Positions 42,778 to 51,457 of a stretch of 64,000 nt of DNA are shown here, in pieces. Position 1 is the stretch's first letter, and each line of letters begins with the position of its first letter. The stretch is from UBA4416 sp943362175 (GTDB lineage: Bacteria; Bacteroidota; Bacteroidia; B-17B0; Aurantibacillaceae). The translations under genes were made by a program, and so were the position numbers. Below the pieces are notes generated by a model. That model was not told the DNA's origin. It was given only the letters and a program-made list of their open reading frames with translations, and did no database searches. The stretch spans positions 1 through 64,000 of the forward strand of contig CALRIU020000004.1 of NCBI GenBank assembly GCA_943362175.1, read 5' to 3'.

Positions 42778-42852
42778 CAGAATTAAAAGCAAATCACAAT
42801 AAGGATTATTCCGTTGTGAAAACATCTAAGGCGGGGCAACTCGCCTTTTTTT
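42778..42852 (+). ncRNA. tracrRNA
   Basis: The anti-repeat AAAGCAAATCACAAT (42786-42800) is complementary to repeat bases 1-15 with one G-U pair. CAGAATT (42778-42784) is complementary to repeat bases 18-24, leaving a small bulge at bases 16-17, as in known crRNA:tracrRNA duplexes. The tail carries a short nexus-like hairpin (GGA-TTAT-TCC, 42803-42812), the segment CGTTGTGAAAACATC and a terminal stem AAGGCG/CGCCTT at 42828-42847 followed by seven T (42846-42852). Its length is about 75 nt. It is transcribed away from cas9. It should pair with pre-crRNA to allow RNase III processing and Cas9 loading. Confidence 0.95.
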
Positions 42853-42966
42853 ATTCCTTAAATCTTTGCTTTCTCATTCGGGGGAATGTTATGCCTTCTC
42901 GTACACTTTGCTTACATCAAATATATCATAATTCCAATACAAAATCACCTGTGGATAACCTTAGGT

Positions 42967-45609
42967 CTACATCTGCCGGATCAGCTCCCTGGCCTTATCC
43001 AGGTTGTAAGCACCCTCGATAGCATTTTTATCAAATACCATCATGTATTTGTAATCTGATCCCGACAGCTCCGCCCATTTCCTGCCGAGACGCAGTTTCG
43101 ATTCACTGTCCGAATTATCTCGGTCGCCTCCTTTGGTTTCTACCAGTATCACCTTGCTTTTTTGGGTAACGATGATAAAATCCGGGTAATGGTCAGACTT
43201 AAAGCCATTGAGGGCAAAGCCTTTGCTCTTACCGAGGTTGCGGTGCCAGAACGCGATGTTGGGATAATTGGCAACTTCCATGATGAACTGCTGCTCCAGG
43301 CTGTTCATATCCCCTTCGTGCGTGTAGAGCGAATTGCTGATGTTTACCGAGGTTCTCACCGGGATAATGGCCTCTTTGAATTTCCAGACGGCTTGAGTAC
43401 AGATCCTCCCCGTTTCTATCCATTCATTAAAGATCACTTCTGCATGAGCATCTGCCAACAGCCTGATCTTTTCTTTAATAAGATCGGTATAGGATAGCTG
43501 GTGTTGTACAAAATCTCTTAGCTGCCCGGCAGACATGTCTTCCAGGATCCGGCCCACATATTTTTTGATATCGGAATCCGGAATAGGGTACATATCCCCA
43601 ATTTGCTTCACCACCAGGTGCATCAGGTCTTTCACCTGCCCTTCTTTTGGTTTCGACAAAATGTATTCCGATAGCTGTTCCTGGACCATCGGGTTTTCAA
43701 ATTTATAGGAGCTCATGCGGAAGTCTCCTTTTTTGGTTTCTTCGGCGTCTATTTTGTAAAGATCGGATACGACGCTTTCAAATTTAATGTCGTGCGCTTT
43801 GTCTGCGAGCTTAAAGTCCTTAAGCAGGTTGGCCCTGTCCAGCAATACGGTATCGTGCTCTTCCAGGTCGAAGAGTCCCAGGTTCTGTACCTTAATGATA
43901 AATTTTGGGAGTATGATATTCCTGGCAGAGCCAGCAACACTCTCCCGCATGGTATAATGTACCGCTCTTATTCCCATTTCGAAGAGCGTTGATAAGTCAG
44001 AGTCATTAGTTTCCTGGTTTAAGATGTGTTGTTCCAGTTCCCTGCTTTGTGTGATGGCCATTGACTCCATGTCTGATAACGAGGAGTGTCTAGAGCTATC
44101 TGTTGTTTGCACCCCGAAGGAAATACTGCCGGGATCAAAAAGATCAGCAGGATCTGATGTTTGTGAATGTTCTTTCGCGTGTTTAGCCTGAGTGGTATCC
44201 TGGATGATGTCTTCTTTTACTTCTTCCGGCATCGCATCCTGGCCGCGGTAATCTTTTTCGCTGAAGCCGCAGTCCTGCAATCCATCGATGATATGTTTCA
44301 GCGTTTCATTGAACCTGGCCGAAGCCGTCAGCACATACGATACATTCAGCATCGGATTATGGTGTTTCATCACATAAGGCTGTCTCAGCACCCTTCCCAG
44401 GATCTGCGTCACATCAACGGTAGAGGACCTGTCGGCCAATGATGCCAGGATGTAAGCAAAAGGGCAGTCCCAGCCTTCTTTCAGGGCATTCACGGTAATG
44501 ATATAGCGTACAGGACAATCTTTACTGAGCAGGTCTACCTGCCTGAGCTCATTAATAGTAGCCGTTTTTATTTTGATGGTGTCTTCGCCGATACCAATGG
44601 CCATCAATTGCTTTTTCAGTTTTTCAAACGTGATATTTTCCTCTTTGCCTTTTGATTGAGCCTGGAATAAAACGATCGGTCGTATGTATTTTCCTCCTTT
44701 CGCTTCAAGCTCTGATGCTTCTGTTTCCAGTTTTTGCTGCAGGTGCAGAGCGCTCTCAATGACGTTTTCTATTGTCGGATGGTTATAGACGATGACCGGC
44801 AATTTTACCATGTGCTCTTTTTTTAGCTCCATGGCCGATACCAGGCTGATGACATTGGCATTTTCTTTGGGAGTGGCAGTCAGATCCAGTATAAAGGAGG
44901 GATTCAGATCCTGGAGCATTTCCACGCTCAGGGCACTTTCGGCATTATGACTTTCATCCACCACCAATATAGGGTTCAGGCTCCGGATCACATTAATCAG
45001 GGCGGTTTCGTCTGTGTTTGGCAGCAGATGCTCACGGCCTTTATATGCCTGGGAAAAGACGGTTAATGCGCCATTTTGTTCATAGATCTTCCGGTCATCT
45101 TTGTTCCGGGCCCTGATGGAGGCAAAGTTCAGGACCATGATGCTTAACTGTTCCTGTATTAAGGACGGGTTAAAGCCGGCAGCTTGCAGTAGCTCCTTTT
45201 TTTCATAAACGCTTACCCGGTTATGAAACAGGCTGTTTAATTTCTGGCAATAAGGATGTTCCGGATCAGACAGGTTTTTTACGGTCTGGTCCAGTAAATT
45301 ACTCCAGGGAACCAGCCATACCACCGCTTTCGTTTTGTGTTGAGGCATGGCATCAAAAATGGTTCTAAGAGCATTGCAGGCAATGAAGGTTTTGCCACCG
45401 GCGGTGGGCACTTTAATACTTAGGTGAACAGCTGCCGGCACATTATCTCTGTATGGGCGCATCCCATCACCGTTAAGAGGATTGTATATGCCGGCTTTAT
45501 CTTCCCAATACCGGTTAAACGCATTTGCCGGGTTCTTGCTTTTTTGCAGGTAATGAAAATAGTCGCTGAGATGATCGATGACCTGTTTTTGGTATGATTT
45601 TAATTCCAT
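42967..45609 (-). CDS. res: Type III restriction enzyme, Res subunit (helicase plus nuclease)
   Basis: The gene encodes 880 residues. SF2 helicase motifs are present: Walker A VPTAGGKTF with Lys73, DESH box LVVDESHNAES at 218-221, SAT-type LDLTATPKE, and motifs V/VI VNALKEGWDCPFAYILASLADRSSTVDVTQILGRVLRQP. At the C-terminus HYPDFIIVTQKSKVILVETKGG carries a PD-(D/E)xK nuclease core with Asp810, Glu824 and Lys826. Type III Res translocates or diffuses along DNA between two inversely oriented sites and cuts about 25 bp away. It lies downstream of mod with a 53-bp gap, forming a complete two-gene system next to cas9. No disrupting change is seen. Confidence 0.93.
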   Translation of the reverse strand: MELKSYQKQVIDHLSDYFHYLQKSKNPANAFNRYWEDKAGIYNPLNGDGMRPYRDNVPAAVHLSIKVPTAGGKTFIACNALRTIFDAMPQHKTKAVVWLVPWSNLLDQTVKNLSDPEHPYCQKLNSLFHNRVSVYEKKELLQAAGFNPSLIQEQLSIMVLNFASIRARNKDDRKIYEQNGALTVFSQAYKGREHLLPNTDETALINVIRSLNPILVVDESHNAESALSVEMLQDLNPSFILDLTATPKENANVISLVSAMELKKEHMVKLPVIVYNHPTIENVIESALHLQQKLETEASELEAKGGKYIRPIVLFQAQSKGKEENITFEKLKKQLMAIGIGEDTIKIKTATINELRQVDLLSKDCPVRYIITVNALKEGWDCPFAYILASLADRSSTVDVTQILGRVLRQPYVMKHHNPMLNVSYVLTASARFNETLKHIIDGLQDCGFSEKDYRGQDAMPEEVKEDIIQDTTQAKHAKEHSQTSDPADLFDPGSISFGVQTTDSSRHSSLSDMESMAITQSRELEQHILNQETNDSDLSTLFEMGIRAVHYTMRESVAGSARNIILPKFIIKVQNLGLFDLEEHDTVLLDRANLLKDFKLADKAHDIKFESVVSDLYKIDAEETKKGDFRMSSYKFENPMVQEQLSEYILSKPKEGQVKDLMHLVVKQIGDMYPIPDSDIKKYVGRILEDMSAGQLRDFVQHQLSYTDLIKEKIRLLADAHAEVIFNEWIETGRICTQAVWKFKEAIIPVRTSVNISNSLYTHEGDMNSLEQQFIMEVANYPNIAFWHRNLGKSKGFALNGFKSDHYPDFIIVTQKSKVILVETKGGDRDNSDSESKLRLGRKWAELSGSDYKYMMVFDKNAIEGAYNLDKARELIRQM

Positions 45610-45662
45610 GTGTTGATTAACTTAAATCCCTTTCATCGTGCTGCACTACAATGATCTCGTCA

Positions 45663-47297
45663 CTAAAAACGAGTGATGTTTCTGGGGATTTTTTTGAATA
45701 CAATATTTCTTGACCTCATAAAATTTTCAGGAAGCAGGCAATTGTCTGCATAGATGACGTAGCACTCTGACTTTTCAGTAATGTATTCAGCCAGAGAATC
45801 ATAATCAAGCGTAGTCAGATGTTTTTTATCGTAAATAAAGTAATAGCCGGTATCGTTATAAGCTCCCAGGAATGGGCCGGTAGTTTTCGCCATCGGAGAT
45901 TGGCCCCTGGTTTCGGAATACCAGATATATTCCCTGATTTTTTCAGTAGGAACCGATTCATTCAGGTTGTGGTGATCATCAAATAAAGGCTCTCCAACCG
46001 TGTAGAAATCAAAACTTCCGCCTGTGCCCTCTACATCGCTATAGCCTTGTATCACACGCTTCACACGCTCCGCTGTAATCGTTTCAGCATACTCTTCCAG
46101 CTCTATTAAAATGAATTTCCGCTTAGCGCCGTCCTGCTTGTTAAGGTTGAGGACAGCGTGGGCCGTAGTGCCGCTTCCGGCAAAGGAATCGAGGATGATG
46201 TCTCCTTTTTTTGTTGACAAGGAAAGCAGATAAGATATTAGATGGTAAGGTTTTGGCTGGTTGAAAATTCCTTCACCGATAATGGAAGATAGCTCTTTTG
46301 TAGCTTGTGATACTGTTCCAAATTGATCGAGAATCGAATTTGGTGTGATTTTGGTTCTACTTTTTATAGATTTTAATTTTCCAGTAGACGTAAAGTAAAA
46401 CTCTTTTACCTGTTGTCCTTTTGTATCATAAACGGGTTGGTCAGAGTAAAATAAATTTGTCATTTGTTCTTTTTGTGTCCAACCGGCTCTTAAAGTCATG
46501 GAATGGGTTGTGAGGTTATTTTGAACCTTAAATTTTCCATCGATTAATTCAACTGTTTCCGCGTCTCCCCATGTTCCATGAAACTCAGTGCCGCTTTCTG
46601 CCTCACAGCGGACACCAGCTGGGAAAGTGAAATCACTCGCTCCATTTTTTTTACTGATTTTCTTTAAAGCTCCTGCGATGATATCATCACCTTTCGAGCT
46701 GAAGTTTGGATATTTTTTTGATGTAGATTTTGTATAAACCATAATGTACTCATGATATGTCGCAATAAGTCCCTGTTGTTGACTATGCCTCGTATTCCAT
46801 ACGAAATCTCCTGCATATCTGTTTCTTCCAAAAATTTCGTCCATTAAGAAACGGAGTTGATAATGTTGATTTTCATCAATAGAAATAAACATGATACCTT
46901 CTTTTGGATCAAGTAGTTTTTGAAGTAAGCAAAGCCTAGGATACATCATACATAGCCATTTATCATGTCTTGATAAGTCTTCTTCATCTTTTCCTACAAT
47001 TTCACCAAGCCATTTAGATATTTTGGGATGATCTACCTTGTCATTATATCTCCATGCTTCTTTGCCTGTATTATAAGGTGGATCAATGTAAATGCACTTG
47101 ATCTTTCCTTCGTATTCCGGTAAAAGTGATTTAAGGGCTTCCAGATTATCACCATGGATGATCTTGTTGCCGCTTCCGGTTTCCACCTTTTGCTTTCCCT
47201 TTTCCGTATATCCGTAGTCGTGATCTAGAACCCTGTAAGGGACATCGAGGTGATGGTGAATGATCTTTTCTTTTCCAATCCAGTTGAGTGTTGGCAT
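45663..47297 (-). CDS. mod: Type III restriction-modification methyltransferase, Mod subunit
   Basis: The gene encodes 544 residues. It has the beta-class order of motifs: catalytic motif IV DPPY at 72-75 (IYIDPPYNTG) followed later by SAM-binding motif I FAGSGTT from Phe372 (ILDSFAGSGTTAHAVLNLN). The DPPY form fits N6-adenine methylation. The middle (about 180-330) is the variable target-recognition region and is AT-richer than the flanks. Mod sets specificity and protects host DNA, and Res needs it for cleavage. It starts at 47297, downstream of a palindrome at 47325-47341 that could serve as an operator. The recognition sequence cannot be predicted. Confidence 0.93.
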   Translation of the reverse strand: MPTLNWIGKEKIIHHHLDVPYRVLDHDYGYTEKGKQKVETGSGNKIIHGDNLEALKSLLPEYEGKIKCIYIDPPYNTGKEAWRYNDKVDHPKISKWLGEIVGKDEEDLSRHDKWLCMMYPRLCLLQKLLDPKEGIMFISIDENQHYQLRFLMDEIFGRNRYAGDFVWNTRHSQQQGLIATYHEYIMVYTKSTSKKYPNFSSKGDDIIAGALKKISKKNGASDFTFPAGVRCEAESGTEFHGTWGDAETVELIDGKFKVQNNLTTHSMTLRAGWTQKEQMTNLFYSDQPVYDTKGQQVKEFYFTSTGKLKSIKSRTKITPNSILDQFGTVSQATKELSSIIGEGIFNQPKPYHLISYLLSLSTKKGDIILDSFAGSGTTAHAVLNLNKQDGAKRKFILIELEEYAETITAERVKRVIQGYSDVEGTGGSFDFYTVGEPLFDDHHNLNESVPTEKIREYIWYSETRGQSPMAKTTGPFLGAYNDTGYYFIYDKKHLTTLDYDSLAEYITEKSECYVIYADNCLLPENFMRSRNIVFKKIPRNITRF

Positions 47298-47324
47298 ATA
47301 AAAAAATTACGTTAAATCTACTTT

Positions 47325-47341
47325 GTTTAACAATGTTAAAC
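47325..47341. promoter_or_regulatory. Perfect 17-bp palindrome between mod and the response regulator
   Basis: GTTTAACAATGTTAAAC is an 8+1+8 perfect inverted repeat located 28 bp upstream of the mod start and 88 bp upstream of the response-regulator start. The position suits an operator or a regulatory-protein dimer site. It overlaps the hairpin AACCTGTGG-CAAA-CCGCAGGTT at 47339-47360. Confidence 0.5.
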
Positions 47342-47428
47342 CTGTGGCAAACCGCAGGTTGCAGTTCTGCATATCTTTTACTTTAGTTGTGTTAATGGAG
47401 TACTCTCTCTTTATAGCATGTACTTATT

Positions 47429-48076
47429 GTGAATAAGAAAATAAGAATTGTAATCGCCGACGATCATGCGATGTTCCGTCAGGGCATCATTTCACTTTTA
47501 AAGTTTGATCCGAGGCTTAGTGTGATTGGAGAAGCCGCGAATGGCAGTGAGCTTCTGAAGACGCTGAATGGCCGGCAGGCAGACATTATCCTGCTCGATA
47601 TACAGATGCCCGTGATGAACGGTACACAAACCCTGGAGGTTTTAAGGCAGCGCTTTCCCGACCAGGGAGTGATTATGGTGAGCATGGAGTTTAACCCCTC
47701 GATTGTAGCAAGGTACTTTGAAAAAGGGGCGCATGGCTTCATTCCGAAAGGTTGCGATGTAGAGGTGCTGGTAGATGCCATTTATAAAGTCAAAGAGAGC
47801 GGCAACTGCTATGACCTTTCTTTTGAACTGGCCAACAGGCTCAATAAGTATTCTTTAAAAAACTTTGAAAATACATACGTTCTCTCAGCCAGGGAGGTGG
47901 AGGTGCTTCGCCTGGCCTGCCAGGGAAATTCAAATAAGGAAATAGCGCGGATGCTCCGGATCGCAGAGCGTACTGTAGAGTTTCACAAAACCAATATCTA
48001 TATGAAAACCGGCCTTAAAAGCCTTTCCGATCTGATCGCTTATGGTATTAAGAGCGGGCTTGGTAACACTAACTAG
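47429..48076 (+). CDS. NarL/FixJ-type response regulator (REC plus LuxR HTH)
   Basis: The gene encodes 215 residues from a GTG start. The receiver domain has the acidic pair IADDHAM (Asp11, Asp12), phospho-acceptor Asp57 in ILLDIQMPVMNG and the conserved Lys in GFIPKG. The LuxR-type HTH is LSAREVEVLRLACQGNSNKEIARMLRIAERTVEFHKTNIYMKTGLKSLSDLIAYGI. No histidine kinase is next to it, so it is an orphan whose kinase is encoded elsewhere. It is divergent from mod, with the palindrome in between. Whether it controls the defence genes is unknown. Confidence 0.92.
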   Translation: MNKKIRIVIADDHAMFRQGIISLLKFDPRLSVIGEAANGSELLKTLNGRQADIILLDIQMPVMNGTQTLEVLRQRFPDQGVIMVSMEFNPSIVARYFEKGAHGFIPKGCDVEVLVDAIYKVKESGNCYDLSFELANRLNKYSLKNFENTYVLSAREVEVLRLACQGNSNKEIARMLRIAERTVEFHKTNIYMKTGLKSLSDLIAYGIKSGLGNTN

Positions 48077-48097
48077 CTATGGAGATGAGCTGTAGGA

Positions 48098-48895
48098 TCA
48101 GTTTCCTGTTTCATCCGCTAGCAGCATCTCCGTCTTAAACACAAAGGTAGCAGGGCCTTCCAGCCAGATGTTATAAAAGGTGGATTCCAGGACCTTCTCG
48201 AATTTCACGTTGAGGTAGCCGCCCGGCGTTTTGATGCGGCAGCTGTGCTTGTCGGTGCTCCAGCCTTTGTAGCCTGCCACCAGCGCTACAGCGGTAACGC
48301 CTGTTCCGCAGGAATAGGTTTCGTCTTCCACGCCGCGCTCGTAGGTGCGTACAAAGAGCTCGTTCCCGCGGCGTTCCACAAAGTTCACATTCGTGCCCTC
48401 TTCTTTGAAACGCGTACTGTAGCGGATTTTCCGGCCTTCCTCATACACATCGAGGCTGTCGAGGTCTTGCACGAATTTGACGTAATGCGGAGAGCCTGTA
48501 TTGAGGTAAAAGAAATCGTCGCCCACTTCGAGCTGGCGTACGTCGTTCATTTTGAGCGACACCTGCTCATCGGTGATCTTCGCTTCATGCATGCCGTCTA
48601 CCGCCAGGAATCGTGCTTCCGTACCGATGATGCCCAGATGCCTGGCAAAGGCGGTGATGCAGCGCCCGCCGTTACCACACATACTACTTTCGCGCCCGTC
48701 GCTGTTGAAGTATACCATCTTGAAATCGATGCCCGGCTCCAGCTCCAGGAGCATCAGGCCATCGGCGCCAATGCCGAAGCGGCGGTCGCAGAGAAAGCGG
48801 ATCTGTTCGGTGCTTAAGGAAACGGTTTTTTCGCGGTTGTCGATCAGTACAAAATCATTTCCTGTACCCTGGTATTTGTAACACGTGAGCTGCAT
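48098..48895 (-). CDS. dapF: Diaminopimelate epimerase
   Basis: The gene encodes 265 residues. DapF converts LL- to meso-diaminopimelate for lysine and peptidoglycan synthesis by a two-cysteine mechanism. Cys73 in SSMCGNGGRC and Cys196 in YSCGTGVTA are both present, as are YQGTGNDFVLIDN and FNSDG. The sequence is complete and of usual length. It follows the membrane-protein gene at 48908 by 12 bp, so they are probably co-transcribed. Confidence 0.96.
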   Translation of the reverse strand: MQLTCYKYQGTGNDFVLIDNREKTVSLSTEQIRFLCDRRFGIGADGLMLLELEPGIDFKMVYFNSDGRESSMCGNGGRCITAFARHLGIIGTEARFLAVDGMHEAKITDEQVSLKMNDVRQLEVGDDFFYLNTGSPHYVKFVQDLDSLDVYEEGRKIRYSTRFKEEGTNVNFVERRGNELFVRTYERGVEDETYSCGTGVTAVALVAGYKGWSTDKHSCRIKTPGGYLNVKFEKVLESTFYNIWLEGPATFVFKTEMLLADETGN

Positions 48896-48907
48896 AAATA
48901 AAATGAA

Positions 48908-49555
48908 TTAGTTGATGCGTGCCAGCAGTTCGCTGTCGTTCACCGGTTCCATCGGCTTAAACTCGGTACCTGCCGAAATTTTATACACGAGGTCGTCGTT
49001 CTTGAGGTAGTAATTATCATCCACCTTGTAGATGGTAATGCTGCTGAAATCCGACAGGCCGTAAAGGATCACGCGGTTGCGTGTCATGCGATAGCCTTTG
49101 GAGTTGAGCGGTGTTTTCCAGAACTCCACAAAGAACATGTTCGGGTAATCGGAGCTCGTTACGCCCGCAAGCTGGCCTGTGAGCGTATCTTTCCTGGAGC
49201 GCACATCGAGGTTGATCACTTTGATATTCTTCACAGAGAGCAATTCCTCCTGCGCTACTTTGATGGCTTCCTCTTTCAGGAGCTCATCCACCTCGTTGTA
49301 ATTGATATTGGGAGAATTTTTGGTATTGATGGTTGGTTTGTGCCTTTCCTTGTCATTCTCATCTTCCTTCCGCGATGGTTTATCCTTCTCCGGATCTTCG
49401 GTCACGGTTTGCTCCACAATCTTGATATTGTCGATGGAAGGCTTGTTGATCTTTTTAATGTAATCATCGATCTTGAACATGAAAAAAGCAACGCCTGCCA
49501 GCAGGCCCACAGACACTCCAAAAACAAAGGGAGGTATTTTATACTTAAATTTCAT
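48908..49555 (-). CDS. Membrane-anchored hypothetical protein
   Basis: The gene encodes 215 residues. A single TM segment lies near residues 8-30 (VFGVSVGLLAGVAFFMFKI), followed by a charged low-complexity stretch (VTEDPEKDKPSRKEDENDKERHKPT). The C-terminal domain of about 110 residues (ELLSVKNIKVINLDVR ... FVEFWKTPLNSKGYRMTRNRVILYGLSDFSSITIYKVDDNYYLKNDDLVYKI) is beta-rich and similar to nothing I recognise. The same TM-linker-domain layout occurs with dapF in related genomes as far as I recall, but the function is unknown. It heads the dapF unit. Confidence 0.6.
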   Translation of the reverse strand: MKFKYKIPPFVFGVSVGLLAGVAFFMFKIDDYIKKINKPSIDNIKIVEQTVTEDPEKDKPSRKEDENDKERHKPTINTKNSPNINYNEVDELLKEEAIKVAQEELLSVKNIKVINLDVRSRKDTLTGQLAGVTSSDYPNMFFVEFWKTPLNSKGYRMTRNRVILYGLSDFSSITIYKVDDNYYLKNDDLVYKISAGTEFKPMEPVNDSELLARIN

Positions 49556-49651
49556 GAAGATTCAGGACATTAAAATTACACATTTTTTGCTTCACAATCG
49601 GGCTGCTTCAAAAATATAGAGGGCTTTTTATAAACCGCCTGAACACCAGTT

Positions 49652-49681
49652 GTTAAAGTTTTTTTGGTGAAAAATTTTAAC
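49652..49681. repeat. AT-rich hairpin upstream of the Deg protease gene
   Basis: GTTAAAGTTTTT and AAAAATTTTAAC form 12 pairs (one G-T) around a 6-nt loop TTGGTG. The T run sits within the stem, so a terminator role is doubtful. It lies 144 bp before the protease ATG and 97 bp from the divergent gene. Confidence 0.45.
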
Positions 49682-49824
49682 ATTTACAGTCTTGAAATGG
49701 CCCCCAGGTTAAGTATTGTTAAAAGCCTTGAGAAAACAATAACTTCATATTTAATTTCGCGTTATACTGTCAGATTTGAGCAAATCAATTCTAAAAACAA
49801 ACACAAAAAAACGAACCAACAATT

Positions 49825-51288
49825 ATGAAAAAAATCATCTCATCGTTATGCATCGGCCTTGTGGGCGGTGCATTTGCTTTGGTTGGTAATTACTATATCA
49901 ACCAATCATCAGACCAATCTTCTTTAAGTTATAATCCTTACGCCGCTCCTCCGGCACAGCTGGCATCATATAGCGGCACATCGGTAGCCAACGCTCCAGA
50001 CTTCGTAGCGTCGGCAGAGAAATCGCTGAATGCGGTCGTTCACATTAAAACCATTGTAGAGAATAAGAACCTGGCTTACGATCCTTTCCAGGAGCTGTTC
50101 TTCGGCAGGCAGCGCCAGCCCAACATCATGCAGGGCAGCGGTAGCGGTGTCATCATCAGCAACGACGGCTACATTGTTACCAACAACCACGTGGTGAATG
50201 GCGCCGGAAAGATCGAAGTTGTGCTCAATGACAAACGCAGCTATACCGGCGAAGTGATCGGCACCGACCCTACCACCGACCTGGCCTTGTTGAAGATCCG
50301 CGAAAAGGACCTGCCTTACATCGCATACGGTAACTCCGATGGGGTGAAGGTAGGCGAGTGGGTGCTGGCAGTGGGAAACCCTTTTAACCTGAACTCAACG
50401 GTAACGGCCGGTATTGTAAGCGCCAAAGGACGTAACATCAATATCCTCGATCACAACGGGCCTGCCGGTACGCTCGCACCGATCGAATCCTTCATCCAGA
50501 CGGATGCGGCCGTAAACCCCGGAAACAGTGGGGGGGCCCTGGTGAACACCAATGGCGACCTCGTTGGGATCAATACAGCCATTGCTTCCAACAACGGCTC
50601 TTACCAGGGCTACTCGTTTGCTATCCCGGTAAACATCGTGAAAAAAGTAGTGGCCGACTTAGTGGAATACGGTAACGTGCAACGTGCCTTTATGGGGCTG
50701 AGCATCCAGGATATCGACTCTCGCTTTGCTACCGAGAAACAGCTGAAACAATTGAAAGGTGTTTACATCAACGGCATCACTGCCAATGGTGCAGCCGAAG
50801 AAGCCGGTATTAAACAGGGAGATGTGGTAACGACTGTGGAAGGTGTAACGGTAGGAAGCACTTCCGAATTTCTTGAGCAGATCGGTAAATACAGGCCAAA
50901 TGATAAGATCAACGTCACCGTGATAAGAAACGAAAAAGAAGTGATTATCCCTGTCGTATTGAAAAACAAGGACAACACCACGGGCATTATTAAAAAGCCT
51001 GAAGTGATGAGGGCTTCCGTTAACTCACTGGGCGCAGTATTTGAAGAGTTAAGCCCGGAAGACATCAGCAAGTATAATATTACCGGGGGCGTGAGGATCT
51101 CGAAGCTGGAGCCGGGCAAGTTGTCCGGAGCCAGTATCAAAGAAGGTTTCATCATTACGTCGGTTGATAAGAAAAAGATTAATGGCCTGAAAGACATCAA
51201 GGACGTGCTGGAAAACAAAACGGGTGGCGTGTTGATTGAAGGTGTTTATCCGAACGGGATCAGGGCCTATTATGCCCTGGGCCTGTAA
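49825..51288 (+). CDS. Deg/HtrA-family serine protease (Do type)
   Basis: The gene encodes 487 residues. A hydrophobic signal or anchor (MKKIISSLCIGLVGGAFALVG) precedes the trypsin-like domain with the full triad: His122 in TNNHVVNGA, Asp152 in TTDLALLKI and Ser235 in NPGNSGGAL. Two PDZ domains follow: GLSIQDIDSRFATEKQLKQLKGVYINGITANGAAEEAGIKQGDVV and GGVRISKLEPGKLSGASIKEGFIITSVDKKKINGLKD. It degrades or refolds damaged envelope proteins in the periplasm. There is a candidate -7 box (TAATTTCG, one mismatch) near 49752. It is monocistronic ahead of rpoD. Confidence 0.93.
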   Translation: MKKIISSLCIGLVGGAFALVGNYYINQSSDQSSLSYNPYAAPPAQLASYSGTSVANAPDFVASAEKSLNAVVHIKTIVENKNLAYDPFQELFFGRQRQPNIMQGSGSGVIISNDGYIVTNNHVVNGAGKIEVVLNDKRSYTGEVIGTDPTTDLALLKIREKDLPYIAYGNSDGVKVGEWVLAVGNPFNLNSTVTAGIVSAKGRNINILDHNGPAGTLAPIESFIQTDAAVNPGNSGGALVNTNGDLVGINTAIASNNGSYQGYSFAIPVNIVKKVVADLVEYGNVQRAFMGLSIQDIDSRFATEKQLKQLKGVYINGITANGAAEEAGIKQGDVVTTVEGVTVGSTSEFLEQIGKYRPNDKINVTVIRNEKEVIIPVVLKNKDNTTGIIKKPEVMRASVNSLGAVFEELSPEDISKYNITGGVRISKLEPGKLSGASIKEGFIITSVDKKKINGLKDIKDVLENKTGGVLIEGVYPNGIRAYYALGL

Positions 51289-51398
51289 AGCTTACGTGCT
51301 AAGGGATTGTGGCGGCGGATTTCTTACAGGCATGTGACAACTAAATATGTTAAAAACGGCGCAAAAATATAATCATTTAATAATCAAGAGAATACAAA

Positions 51399-51430
51399 GT
51401 TGGGGAAATCGTCTTTTTTTCGTACCTTTG
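51399..51430 (+). promoter_or_regulatory. rpoD promoter
   Basis: GTTG at 51399-51402 (one mismatch to TTTG) and TACCTTTG at 51423-51430 are separated by 20 nt. The -7 box matches TAnnTTTG exactly. The predicted start near 51437 gives a leader of about 20 nt before the ATG at 51458. Confidence 0.65.
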
Positions 51431-51457
51431 TAGGCTTATAAACCCCAACATCACATC

